From Pseudocercospora fijiensis CIRAD86 (lineage: Eukaryota > Ascomycota > Dothideomycetes > Mycosphaerellales > Mycosphaerellaceae), in contig NW_006921536.1 in the NCBI RefSeq assembly GCF_000340215.1, forward strand, positions 2,133,582-2,197,581: 64,000 bases of DNA, in the 5' to 3' direction. Position 1 is the stretch's first letter. Each line of letters starts with the position of its first letter. Positions 19,000-31,309 of the stretch are shown here, piece by piece. The translations under genes and the position numbers were made by a program. The notes beneath the pieces are model-generated. The model did not search any database. It had not been told where the DNA came from and saw only the letters and a program-made list of their open reading frames with translations.

Positions 19000-21342
19000 C
19001 CTTATACGGCGTAAGACTATCGACATTATGCTAGCTATTATACGTAACTGCCTTATATAGGATATATATAGAACTAACTATAAGACTAAGGTTATACTAG
19101 ACCTAGGAAATTTAGTTAGTGCCCTTATTAGCTATCGCCTAGCTAAGCAATTAGACCTTCGACAATTGCCTAGAACTAACCTGCTAACCCTTACTTAGTT
19201 TAATAACGCTCGGCACTTAACCTGTAGGGCCTACTGTATTCCTATAGTTCTAAAGGACGACCTCGGAAATGAACGCCTACTAGACTTTACGGCCTACGTA
19301 GTAGATATAGACAACCTACATAGAGGAGCTACTATTGTTATTAGCAACCCTGTTCTTAAGCACTATGCTATCGCTATAGACTTAGGCAGTTAACAATACC
19401 GGTCTAGAATCGCTAGGAAAGAGGATATTAAACACATTAATACTAGCGAGTGCCCTAACGATATTAGGGTCCTGTTTATTAGCAACCTAATACTAACCTC
19501 TGCTTTAGCTAACCTAATAGTCGACCTATTAGGAGATAACGACGAGCCTGTGCCCCCTAATAGTATAGACCCTAATTAGCTTGCTCGTATACTATAGCCT
19601 GTTCGAGAGACCTATATTAATATATTTAAACACTACCTAGCATCGATACTGCCTATATTTAAAGAGACGGATTATAAGATTAATATTATAGAGGGTAAAG
19701 AGGTCCCCTTTAGGCCCCTCTATAATCTTAGTAAGCGAGAGCTTGCTATATTGCGTAAGTACCTAGATAAGAACCTAGCTAATAGTCGGATTTAGTACAG
19801 CAACAGCCCTACTAGTGCACCTATCCTATTCGTGCTAAAGAAGGATAGTAGCCTACGTTTGTATATTAATTATAGAGGGCTTAACGCTGTTACTATTAAA
19901 GACCGCTATCTACTTCCGCTTATTAATAAGACCCTCGATCGCCTTTCTAGCGCCTACTTCTATACTATATTAGACATTAAGGACGCCTATTACCGCATTT
20001 GTATTCGTAAGGGCGATAAATAGAAGACAGCCTTCTATACTCGCTATAGCTATTTTAAGTACTTAGTTATACTATTTAGCCTAGCTAATACCCCTATAAC
20101 ATTCTAGTCCTATATTAATTAGGCCCTATTAGGCCTATTAGACTACCTCTACGTAGTCTATCTAGACGATATCCTAGTCTGTATATACTTACCTAACATT
20201 GCGGAATATTAGGCCGCCGTACGCAAGGTACTCGACCGCCTACGGGCCTATAGCTTATATTACAAGCCTTCTAAATGCACCTTTGCTACTAAAGAGGTGC
20301 CCTTCCTTAGCTTCCTCGTATTAACTAAGGGTATTAAGGCTAATCCTAAGCGGATTAAGACTATTACCGAGTAGCTAACCCCTACTAGTATTAAAGAGCT
20401 TTAATCGTTCCTCGGCTTCGCTAATTTCTATCGTCGCTTTATTAAGGGCTATTTACGGCATATAATGCCCCTAACTAAGCTTACTAAAACCAAGGCTAAC
20501 CCGACTAGAGAATTTAAATAGACTAATAGAGTATAGGCCGCTTTTAACGGTTTAAAGTAACGCTTTACTAAAGTCCCCTTATTATACTATTTCGTACTAA
20601 GTAGGTAGATCCGTATTAAGACTAACGCTTTATAGTTCGCTATATCCGCTATTATGTTATAGCAGGCTAATAATACCTACTAGCACCTAATTGCCTTCTT
20701 CTTACGAAAGATAATCGATATAGAGCGTCGTTACGAGACCTACGAGTAAGAGCTCTTAGCAATCGTAGAAGCCTTTAAGCACTAGCGCTACTGTCTCGAT
20801 AGTACATAGCATACTATTTAGGTCTATACGGACTATAACAACCTCTATAGGATTACGAAGGTTACAAGGGTTGTAGGTCGATAGGCTAGATAGGCCGTCT
20901 ACCTCGCTAGGTTCGATTTTAATATATTATATCGGCTAGGCGTAAGTAACCCTACTAATAGCCTATCGAGGCGACCTAATTACGATAGCGAAACCTAATA
21001 CATTAATTCTTTGTTTCTAACCCTATAGCATAAGATCGCTATAGCCCGTATTATTAATAAGCAAGCGTAGGATAAGCGGCTTACCGGACTCTACGACGGC
21101 TCGAAGCATATTAATACTCTTGCTATATTAATAGTGCGTATTAAGGCAAGGGCTAAGGATATAGATAGGAGAAGTTATAATAACTCCCTAGTCGATATCG
21201 CTATATATAGTAATAGCGATTAAAGCACTAATATAGTTAATCCGGCTACTAGTGCTATTAGATATATATAATACGTACCTCGTTTAATAGCGAGGGTACT
21301 GTTAAATAACCTTGCAAATAGGGATAGTTAATCGTTTATAGA
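19000..21342 (+). pseudogene. E1 Pol remnant, protease to RNase H
   Basis: A retropepsin-like region (around 19,080-19,380) leads to RT: PILFVLKKDSSLRLYINYR at about 19,826-19,875, LDIKDAYYRI at about 19,970-20,000, and YLDDIL near 20,158-20,175. RNase H follows (YETYEQ-like region ending ELLAIVEAFKH near 20,730-20,790). The frame is cut at 21342 by E2 before the integrase. It is dead by RIP stops as well as by the insertion. Confidence 0.85.
21338..21342. repeat. Target-site duplication of E2, left copy
   Basis: ATAGA, identical to 28551-28555. The uninterrupted sequence is seen in E2 itself at about 25,521-25,540 (ATCGTTTATAGATAAGCTG), which confirms the join. Confidence 0.85.
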
Positions 21343-21540
21343 TATTAGGACTAAAGAGGTTATACGTAATTAGTATATAACTAGGCTCGAGTAAAGCTAG
21401 GGTCTTAATGCCTTAGGTAGGGCTTAGCGCTTAGCGTTAGGCTAACTAGCCTGCCTTCCTCCCTCTCCTCTTAGATCTCTATCGAATACTACCTATACCT
21501 ACTACTACCCTATCTACCTGCTAATATAACCCTTCTAATA
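21343..21540 (+). repeat. 5' LTR of E2
   Basis: Starts TATTAGGACT (TG to TA by RIP) and ends CCCTTCTAATA where the partner has CCCTTCTAACA. 198 bp. Confidence 0.88.
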
Positions 21541-21789
21541 TAGTATTCGATCTACCCTTTGAAGGCAGCAGCTAGATAGTCCTTATTTTAAGCTTTTAGC
21601 GGTATAGCTACGAAAATCGTTAATCTAACTATATTGCGCCCGAAGAACGGGACCTATACGTACTATTCTATCGAAACAACCGTACCAATTATTAAGCAAG
21701 GCCTTCTATACGGCCTATTATACTAAATTAATCGCACTAAGCCGATATCTACTAATTCCGCTATATCCGCATCTTAGGGGCCTATAATA

Positions 21790-23170
21790 TATTATTAGTA
21801 TTACCCCCTATTATAATAGCCGGCTTATTACGAAGTAACAACAACCGTACTACCGCTAGTAGCGCTAGCAACGATAACGCTAGTAGCATAGTGCCTACTA
21901 AAGTACCTACTAAAGTACCTACTAAAGTGCCTCCTACTAAAGAGCCTACTACTAGACCTATCGAAGAACCTATAACCCTAGGTAATAATCTAGAATTGCC
22001 TATTAACGACATTCTTAGCAATATTGTTAACCGTCGATATAGCTAACTAGCCTTTAGCCCCTAGCCGATAGCGAGACTTTAAGAAGCTACCTAAAACAGG
22101 CTTGCTGCCTTGCGTTAAGAACAATAGCTAAAGGATAACCTCCTCGAGCTCCGTCGCCTTTAGGAAGCCCTAATAACCCCTACTAAACTAATAGCAGGAC
22201 CTTCTTTACTACCTATCTAAAAGAAGGATGCTAAACTTAAGGACTATACAATATTTAACGGCTCTAGTCGCAAGCAATATAACGATTATATACGTAATTG
22301 CGAGCTTAACTAGCGAAATGCGCTAAGGGCTCTTCTAGACGACTATTTACTAGTTGTCTACGCTATATAGTACATCAATAGCGACCTAAAGCGTACATAG
22401 GATAACTATTTCGACTCCCTTAATAACTAGACTGCTATTTAGTAGCAAACCTACAAAACTATTATACTAGACACCCTTAGAAACCCTATACTAAGGCAAT
22501 AATATGCTTAGGACCTATATCTTCGAGCTAAATAGAAGACTAATCAATCGGCTCGCTTATTTAAGGCCTATTTAAAAACCCTTAAAGACGACCTTCCGCC
22601 TAAAACTAATTCTATATAGATCTCTAAAATACGCCCTAAGCTTAGGTAGGAGCTTATTCTCGAATTAGACCGCCGTCGCGGCGTATTCGAACAGGCTAAT
22701 CTAATACGTATTCAATTTATAGTTAAAGTAGAAACAGCTAAACGAGCTGTTTAGCTTTAGTAACGACTAGAATTAAGGATCCGACTAGCTAGTACTAACC
22801 GTAGCAACCGTAGTAGCCGCGGAGGAAACTAAGGTTCCTACTAGGATAACAATACTAACAATAGGAATAGTAACGATCGTAGAAGAGGCCGTAGCCGGCG
22901 GCTATATAGAGGAGGCCGCGATAGGGGTCGTAGAAGGGGCTCGTATCCCTATAATGCTAACCGCTTTACTAACAATAACAATAGCTACGGCAATCTACTA
23001 ACCGGATTGAAGTGCTTTAACTATAATAGCACTAGCTATCTACTAGGCTAATATAACAAACCTAAGGACTAGGCCCGAATTGACCGTACTTCCGCTAAGT
23101 ATAGGAAACATCTTTTAGCCGCTAATGCTACCTTAGTCGGCTCTTTTAATTAGTCGAAAAAAGAATAAGC
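21790..23170 (+). pseudogene. E2 Gag remnant
   Basis: Near-copy of the E1 Gag. It has a region of repeated ACTAAAGTACCT units (about 21,895-21,935) encoding Thr/Lys/Val/Pro repeats, a capsid-like region, an Arg/Gly-rich linker, and a knuckle around 23,010-23,065 in which expected Cys codons have become Tyr codons (TGC or TGT to TAC or TAT), as RIP predicts. Confidence 0.75.
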
Positions 23171-23199
23171 GCCGCACTAACTGTTAGCCTTATACGGCG

Positions 23200-26100
23200 T
23201 AAGACTATCGATATTGTACTAGCTATTATACGTACCTGTCTCGTAGGGGATATATATAGGAACAATTATAAAACTAAGGTTACGCTAGACCTAGGAAATT
23301 CAGTTAGCGCCCTTATTAACCATCGCCTAGCTAAGCAATTAGACCTTCGATAACTGCCTAGGACTAACCTACTAACCCTTGCTTAGTTTAATAACGCTCG
23401 GCACTTAACCTATAGAGCCTACTATGTTCCTATAGTTCTAAAAGACGACCTCGGCAATAAACGCTTACTAGACTTTACTGCCTACGTAGTAGATATAGAC
23501 AGCCTCCTATCCGATATTGTTATTAGCAACCCTATTCTTAAGTACTACGCTATAACTATAGACTTAGGCCTCTAGAAGTAGCGATTTAGAATCGCTAGGA
23601 AAGAGGATATTAAACACATCGATATTAGCGAGTACCCTAACGATATTAGGGTCCTGTTTATTAGCAACCTAATACTAGCTTCCGCCTTAGCTAATCCGAC
23701 TACCGACCTGCTCGGTAATAACGATAAGCCTATGCCCCCTAATAGTATAGACCCTAATTAGCTTTCTCGTATACCGGACCCTATTCGAGAGACCTATATT
23801 AATATATTTAAATACTACCTAGCATCGATATTGCCTATATTTAAAGAGACGGATTACAAGATTAACATTATAGAGGGCAAGGAGGTTCCTTTTAGGCCCC
23901 TCTACAACCTTAGTAAACGAGAGCTTACTATATTGCGTAAGTATCTCGAGGAGAACCTAGCTAATAGTCGGATACGGTATAGTAATAGCCCTGCTAGCGC
24001 CCCTATCCTATTCGTACTAAAGAAGGATAGTAGCCTACGCCTATATATTAATTACCGTAGACTTAATACTATTACTATTAAGGACCGTTGTCTACTTCCG
24101 CTTATTAATAAGACCCTCGATCGCCTCTCTAGTGCCTACTACTACACTATATTAGACATTAAGGATGCATACTATCGTATCCGCATCCGCAAGGGTAATA
24201 AATAGAAAACAGCCTTCCGTACCCGCTATAGCTATTTCGAGTATTTAGTTATACTATTCGGGCTAGCAAACGCCCCTATAATATTCTAGTCCTATATCAA
24301 TCGGGCCCTATTAGGCCTATTAGACTACCTCTGTATAGTTTACCTAGATAACATCCTAGTCTATACCTATTTACCTAATATTATAGAGCACTAGGCTATA
24401 GTACGCAAAGTCCTCGACCGCCTACGGGCCTATAGCCTATATTGCAAGCCTTCTAAATGCACCTTTGCTACTAAAGAGGTGTCCTTCCTTAGCTTCCTCG
24501 TATTAACCGAGGGTATTAAGGCTAATCCTAACCGGATCAAGACTATTACTAAGTAGCTAACGCCTACTAGTATTAAGGAGCTTTAGTTATTCCTCGGCTT
24601 CGCTAACTTTTACCGCCAGTTTATTAAGGGCTATTCGAGACATGTAATGCCCCTAACTAAGCTTACTAAAACTAAGGCTAATCTATCTAGAGAGTTTAGA
24701 TAGACTAATAAGACATAAGCCGCTTTTAACGGTCTAAAGCAACGCTTTACTAAAGTCCCCTTATTGTACTATTTCGTGCTAAGTAAGCAGATCCGAATTG
24801 AGACTAACGCTTTACAGTTCGCTATATTAGCTATTATGTTACAATAGGCTAATAACACCTATTAGCACCCGATTGCCTTCTTTTTACGGAAGATAATCGA
24901 TATAGAGCGTCGATACGAGACCTACGAGCAAGAGCTCTTAGCAATTATAGAAGCCTTTAAGTATTAGCGCTACTATCTTAATAGTGCTTAGTATACAATT
25001 TAGGTCTATATAGACTATAACAACCTCCGTAGTATTACTAAGGTTACTAGGGTTATAGATCGATAGGCTAGATAGGCCGTCTACCTCGCCGGGTTTAATT
25101 TTAATATATTATACCGGCTAGGCGTAAGTAACCCTACCGATAGCCTATCGAGGCGACCTAATTACGACAGCGAGACCTAATACATTAATTTATTGTTTCT
25201 AACCCTATAGTATAAGATTGCTATAGCCCGTATTGTTAATAAGCAAGCGTAGGATAAGCGGACTTCCGGACCCCGCGGCGGCAACAAACACTATAGCGGA
25301 GTTATCGTTCTTCTAGTATACGTTAAAAGAAAGGACGTAGATCGCTCGAGCTATAATAACTCGATTGAGGACATTGCTATCTATAGTAATAGTCTATATA
25401 GCGATAGCACTATAGAAGAGGTTATAGTAGTTCCGGCTACTAGTGCTATTAGATACATATAATACGTACCTCGTTTAATAGCGAGGGTACTATTAAATAA
25501 CCTTATAAATAGGGATAGTTAATCGTTTATAGATAAGCTGTTACGTGCTTAGTAGAGAGACGCCTTTGCTATCGAGCGCATTAATAAGCTTATAAGTAGG
25601 CGGGCGACCCGATCTAGCAAAAGTAATAGCAATTAGTCGATCGACGACAAAGGTTACTTAAAGTTTAAGGGTAGATACTATATCCCCGCTAAACAATCGA
25701 TTAGATAAGAGCTTTTAAAGAGGCACTATAATAGTGAACTCGCTAGTTACTATAGTATAGAGAGGTCGCACGAGTTACTATCGCGTATATACTACTAGCT
25801 AAATAGTAAGCGGTATATAAAGGAGCATATATAGACCTATATAGTATGCTAGCGAGTTAAAGCACTAAAGCACTTACTATTTAGCGAGTTGTCTTTACTT
25901 CCTATTCCTAGGAAGCTATTTGCTAAGCTTATAATAGACTTTATTATAGGCCTTCCGCCTACTAAGCGTAGGGGCAGTAAGGATATATATAATGCTATCC
26001 TAGTTGTCGTAGACCGGTTTACTAAGAGCGCTCGTTATATTCCTGCTCGAAAGGATTAGACTGCTATTAATATAGCTAAAGCCCTATAGAACAACATCTT

Positions 26101-27080
26101 CTATAGCTATTAGGGGACCCCTAAGGGGATAGTCTCCGATAGGGGCTCGACATTCACGTCGCACTATTAGAGCGAATTATGCCTATAGCTAAGACTAAAG
26201 TATCGGCTATTAACAGCCTTCTATCTACAGACTAACGGTTAAATAGAGAGGCAAAATGCTACGCTATAGTAGTACCTACGTAGCTATATTAACGAGGACC
26301 CTAACAGATAGGTTAACCTCCTATAACTAGCCGAATTCGTGTATAACAATAGTGTATATTCATTAACTAAGGTCTTACTATATATAGCTATAATAGGCTA
26401 GAACGCTACTATACTACAAGACCTACTAATAGCTACTATCGCTCGAGGCCGAGCGTAAGGAAAGGGAAGCGCGTTAAGTACTAGAGACACTAGCGGCGAC
26501 AGAACGTGTCTAGAAGATGCGAGAAATCTATACTAAGATAGCTAAGAAGCTAACAAAGGCTCAAGAGCACCAAAAGGCCTACTACGATAAGCGCTATACA
26601 CTAATAACCTTTAAGCAAGGCGACATAGTTATACTTAGCACGAAGAACCTCCGCATCCGTAAGCACCTATTACCTAACAGCAAAACAAGGCCCAAGCTCG
26701 TACTAAGATACATTAGCCTATTCTGTATCCGAGAACCGAAGGGTAATAGCTAGGCCTACTAGCTACAGCTTCTACCTTATTATACTACCTACAACACCTT
26801 CTATGTATCCCTCCTTAAGCTGTATTACTAACGCGAAGGCGATAAAGCGCCTGCTAAGTTAGAAGAGGTCTTAGCTAATAGTAAAGAGCTATAGTCTATA
26901 GAGCGTATACTAAAGTATCGGACTAGACAAGGCGAGAAGGAGTACCTACTAAGAATCTAAGATAGCAAGGCTATTCGCCTAAATAGGACTTATAGGAAGC
27001 TAAAGGTTCCTTCGAGGATATAACTAAGTTATTAGATAAGTATTAGGCTAGCGTAAAGAACAAGAAGAAGGCTAAAAGCT
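23200..27080 (+). pseudogene. E2 Pol remnant: protease, RT, RNase H, integrase, chromodomain
   Basis: RT is readable from 23,831: an uninterrupted 124-codon stretch includes ILFVLKKDSSLRLYINYR and LDIKDAYYRI. The catalytic box is at about 24,341-24,355, reading YLDN where YLDD is expected (GAC to AAC). Integrase has its zinc-binding part around 25,660-25,860, core motifs VVDRFTKSARYIPARKD (about 26,005-26,055) and VSDRGSTF (about 26,130), and IERQNATL (about 26,245). A GPY/F-like end follows (MREIYTKIAKKL at 26,517; FKQGDIVILSTKNLRIRKH). A chromodomain start (KEYLLRI at about 26,939) places it among chromoviruses. Confidence 0.88.
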
Positions 27081-27084
27081 TATA

Positions 27085-28352
27085 ATGTTACTATTAAGGC
27101 CTAGGATTAATACTACCCCTAGGATGCTATTAGCCGACTAATTAGGAGGCAAGCAATTATTAGTATAAAGGATAATAAAACTACACTACTATAGTAAACG
27201 CATACCGAGTGTTAATAAGCGCGCTATAACGCGTTAACTATTTACTGCTCTTTTAAGGGCTCTACCTCTTTACTAATACGCCCTATAAGGCCCTTCCCCT
27301 AGTATTTAGGTATCCCTCTTATTCCTTTATTCTAGCAAGGCCTCGAGGCCTAAGCAGTCGGCAAGGACGGCACGGCCGGCGCGGCTATATTAGTAACAGT
27401 ATTGCGGAGTGTGTTACTATTCGAAGGAGGAAGACGACGCGACTATATCGGTAACGGTGTTACTAATATTATTATTAGCTAAAGAAGGAAATTAGAAGAA
27501 GGTAAAGTTAGCGCTAAGACGACTAGCGCCGCTATTATTAACATTACCTACTGTTGTCGCTATACTTACGAAGGCAACCTTACCTATACTACGGCCTAAG
27601 GCCGGAAGCGCGCTATACTATTTAAGTTAAAAGAATAGCTATATTAAAGGTTTAATCAAAACTTTAATTAAAGCTTTAAGCCGCTCAAAAGATTAAGCGA
27701 CTAATAGACTAGCTAACTAAGGGCAAAACTATAGAGCTAAGTTAGCCGGGGTCGATCTTGTAGATAATAAGTTACTCCTCGATCTTTCCGACCCTTTAAG
27801 CGAGGCGAACCTTAACTACTATACTTATAATAGCCTTTATCTATAGAAACCGGAAGAACCGTGTTTTTTAAAAAGATAAGATAAGATTGACATTTAAAGG
27901 CTACTAAACCTAACTAATTTAGGCTAGTAAAACTACGACAGTAAATAATAGCCCTTGTAATAATAAGAACAACCCTCGGAAGCGGACATTGCTAGGTCTT
28001 TTAAGAGTAGACGCAAAGCACTCGGTACGATATTACTTAGAACAGAGGCAGGGCTGCAATACCTCGTACGTCTACCTATTATAGTAGGGAAGACGCGCTC
28101 GTATTATAATTAGTCGAAGGTCCTCAATTCTCGTAGTTATATATTACTTTATTATATACAAGGATAGCGCAGTTAGAGTTAGACATTGTATTATGTTAGA
28201 GGTAAGGTTTAATATAGTTATATAATTAGTAATTGCGTATTCAATTTAGCGCGGACTAAGAAGCTTGCTAGACCTACTAAGTTAGTAGCGATAGAGGTTA
28301 AGAATGTAATATAGACCGGCTACGAGGGCGCGGCCTTTAGAAGGGAAGCGTA
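27085..28352 (+). other. E2 3' non-coding region
   Basis: 1.3 kb between the pol remnant and the 3' LTR, with no convincing coding frame. It contains GC-rich islands (CGGCACGGCCGGCGCGGC around 27,368), a locally duplicated GTAACAG/TGTTACTA stretch (27,390-27,480) absent from the E1 copy, and AT-rich TTTAATTAAAGCTTTAA-like runs near 27,650. It ends in a purine tract next to the LTR. Confidence 0.6.
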
Positions 28353-28550
28353 TATTAGGACTGAAGAGGTTACACGTAATTAGTATATAACTAGGCTCGA
28401 GTAAAGCTAGGGTTTTAATGCCTTAGGCAGGGCTTAGCGCTTAGCGTTAGGCTAACTAGCCTGCCTTCCTCTCTCTCCTCTTAGATCTCTATCGAATACT
28501 ACCTATACCTACTACTACCCTATCTACCTACTAATATAACCCTTCTAACA
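28353..28550 (+). repeat. 3' LTR of E2
   Basis: 198 bp, ends CCCTTCTAACA, followed directly by the ATAGA target duplication at 28551-28555. Confidence 0.9.
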
Positions 28551-28555
28551 ATAGA

Positions 28556-30130
28556 TAAGCTATTATAGGCTTAGTAGAGGGACGCCTTTACTACTAAACG
28601 TATCGATAAGCTTGCAAGTAGGCGAAAGACTCGATCTAGTAAGAGTAACAATTAGTCGATCGATAACAAAGGCTATTTAAAGTTTAAGGGCAGATACTAT
28701 ATCCCCGCTAAACATTCGATCCGATAAGAACTTCTTAAGCGATACTATAATAGTAAGCTTGCCGGCTACTATAGTATAGAGAGGTCGCACGAGCTACTAT
28801 CGCGTATATACTACTAGCTAAATAGTAAGCGGGATATAAAGGAATACGTTAATACGTATGCTATATACTAACGTATTAAGGCACTAAAGCATTAGCCTTT
28901 TAGCGTTACTAATCCCTTATAAGCTATTTGTAGAGCTTATAATAGACTTTATTGTAGGCCTTCCGCCTACTAAGTATAAGAGCAGCAAGGACGTATATAA
29001 TGCTATCCTTATTATAGTAGATCGGTTTACTAAAGGCGCTCGATATATCCCGGCGCGCAAGGATTAGACTGCTATTAATATAGTAGAGGCGCTATAGACT
29101 AATATCTTCTATACCTATTAGGGAACCCCTAAGGGGATAGTCTCTAATAGGGGCTCGACATTTATATCGCACTATTAGAGCGAAATATACCTATAGCTAA
29201 GACTAAAGCATCGGCTATTAATAGCCTTCTATCTATAGACTAACCGTTAAACAGAGAGATAGAATGCTACCCTATAGTAGTACCTGCGTAGTTATATTAA
29301 CGAGAACCCTAAGGATTAGGTTAATCTCCTATAGCCTATAGAATTCGTATATAACAATAGTGTCTACTTATCTACTAAGGTGTTACCTTATTTCGCTATA
29401 ATAGGTTAGAACGCCGCTATACTATAAGACCCCCTATCACTCGAGGCCGAGTGCAAGGAAAGGGAAGCGGGTTAAGGTTAACCTAAGACACTAGCGGCTA
29501 TTAAGAGGATTTAGAAGATGCGAGAAATTTACGCTAAGATAGCTAACAAACTAGCAAAGGCCTAGGCCTATTAGAAGGCCTACTATAACAAACACTATAC
29601 GCTAATAACCTTTAAGCAAGGCGACATAGTTATACTAAGTACTAAGAACCTCCGTATCCGCAAACATCTATTACCTAATAGTAAAACAAGGCCTAAGCTC
29701 GTACTAAGATACATTAGCCTATTCCGCATTCGAGAAGTTAAGGGCTCTTCCGTATAGGCCTACTAGTTACAGCTTCTACCTTATTATACTATCTATAACA
29801 CCTTCTATATCTCCCTCCTTAAACTATATTACTAACGCGAAGGCGATAAAGCACCTACTAAGTTAGAAGAAGTCTTAGCCGATAGCGAAGAGCTATAGTC
29901 TATAGAACGCATCTTAAAGCACCGGACTAGGCAAGGTAAGAAGGAGTACCTACTAAGATAGTAAGGCTACCTACCCGAATAGGACTCGTAGGAAGCTAAA
30001 GCCTCTTTTAAAGACATAACTAAGTTGTTAGACGAGTATTAGACTAGTGTAAAGAACAAGAAGAAGGCTAAGAGCCTATAATATTACTAGAAAGGCCTAG
30101 GAATAATACTACCCCTAGGGTGCTATTAGC
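28556..30130 (+). pseudogene. E1 Pol remnant, integrase and chromodomain
   Basis: Continues the E1 pol frame interrupted at 21342, starting with the AAGCT sequence that follows the insertion site. It holds the integrase zinc-binding region (about 28,680-28,900), core segments around 29,000-29,300, the GPY/F region (about 29,515-29,860), and a chromodomain-like end (KEYLLR at about 29,941, then FKDITKLLDEY at about 30,007-30,040). Its 3' non-coding part runs to 30696 and matches the first part of the E2 tail. Confidence 0.85.
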
Positions 30131-30696
30131 TAACTAATTAGAGGCCGGCAAACTAGGATAATAAGACTATACTAGGCGCGCTACGACGCGTTAATTAATT
30201 AATCGCATGCTCTTTTAAGGGCTCTACCTCTTTACTAATGCGCCCTATAAGGCCCTTCTCCTAGTATTTAGGTCCCCCTCTTAATCCTTTATTCTATTAA
30301 GGCCTCGAGGCCTAGGTAATCGGCGAGGACGGCGTCGCGCTTATAACGGCGCGGCCGGCGCGGGCCGCGCGGCTATATTAGTAATAGTATTGCGGAGTGT
30401 ATTGTTAGTTAAAGAAGAAGATTAGAAGCGAGGTAAAGTTAGCGCTAAGACGGCTAGCGCCGCTATTATTAATATTACTTACTATTATCGCTGCGCCTAT
30501 AGATACAACCTTACCTATACTACGAGCCGGAGCGTACTATACCGGCTAAGTCAAAAGAATAGCTATATTAAAGGTTTAATTAAAACTTTAATTAAAACTT
30601 TAAGCCGCCTAAAAGATTAAGCAACTAATAGACTAACTAAAGACAAAAACTATAGAGCTAAGCTAGCTAGGGTCGATCTTGCGGACAATAGGTTAC

Positions 30697-30818
30697 TATT
30701 ACGAAGGCAGGCACAGGTATAGGCTAGGTAGGAGGCCCTAGCCTACTATAGTATATACTTCTCTAAGCCTAGATAGACTTAGAATAATTATCTACTTTAT
30801 AATATACGATATATAACA
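30697..30818 (+). repeat. 5' LTR of E3
   Basis: 122 bp from TATTACGAAGGCAGG (TG to TA by RIP) to ATATAACA. Homologous copies are at 43766-43887 and 58894-59015. Confidence 0.88.
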
Positions 30819-31309
30819 AAATAGTAGCTTCGCTTCGAGCACTAGCGTAAAAACACGTACTAACCGTCTCTAAACGGACTATCCGAACTACGGTTTACTA
30901 TTCCCCCCTCTAAGGCGAAAAGTCCTCCGCGCCGAAGGAGAATTCTAACGAACTACTCTAATACTACTTTCCGTACTATAGAACGCCGTAGCTACGCTAT
31001 AAAGAAAGAGGCTATAATTTAGTACAAAATATACGAGATCTGTAGGCGAATCGGCTCGGAGATCGACGATAGACCTAGCCTAGCGCCGCGGCGCGCTTTA
31101 CGCTCCCTCTATTAATATCCTTACTTGCCGAGGGTAGGGGCGTTAGTTCGGGTTAGTAGGAGCTAGGTACCTAACCCTCCTAACTTCCCCTTTTTAGGTA
31201 TAAGGATATAGAAGGTTCCGATTACTCTTATAGCAGCTACTACGTCTATACCTATAGTTAATATTAAAACGGTGCCCTATTCCGTCTCTTAGCGAACAAT
31301 ATCTACGTC

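Larger units (their letters stand above)
21343..28550 (+). mobile_element. Complete Ty3/gypsy chromovirus E2, inserted in E1
   Basis: 7,208 bp from LTR to LTR, with 198-bp LTRs (21343-21540 and 28353-28550) and 5-bp target duplications ATAGA. The order is gag, protease, RT, RNase H, integrase, chromodomain. The primer-binding site after the first LTR is TAGTATTCGATC (TGG-start with a RIP change), and a purine-rich AGAAGGGAAGCG precedes the second LTR. It landed in the pol gene of E1, an older copy of the same family. Its frames carry RIP stops throughout. Confidence 0.92.
17161..30696 (+). mobile_element. Ty3/gypsy chromovirus E1 (host of nested insertions), incomplete
   Basis: E1 starts with an LTR at 17161-17349. 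Its gag and RT-RNase H follow up to 21342, and its integrase-chromodomain part resumes at 28551 after the E2 insertion, running to 30696 where E3 is inserted. The 3' LTR is not in the window. Just after the LTR, TAGTATTCGATCC fits a tRNA primer-binding site beginning TGG with one RIP change. E1 and E2 belong to the same family, and E2 supplies the full-length reference for E1. Confidence 0.85.

Noticed and set aside
23831..24205. Stand-alone 124-codon RT gene
   Set aside because: It is an uninterrupted piece of the E2 pol gene; the frame continues on both sides past RIP stops.
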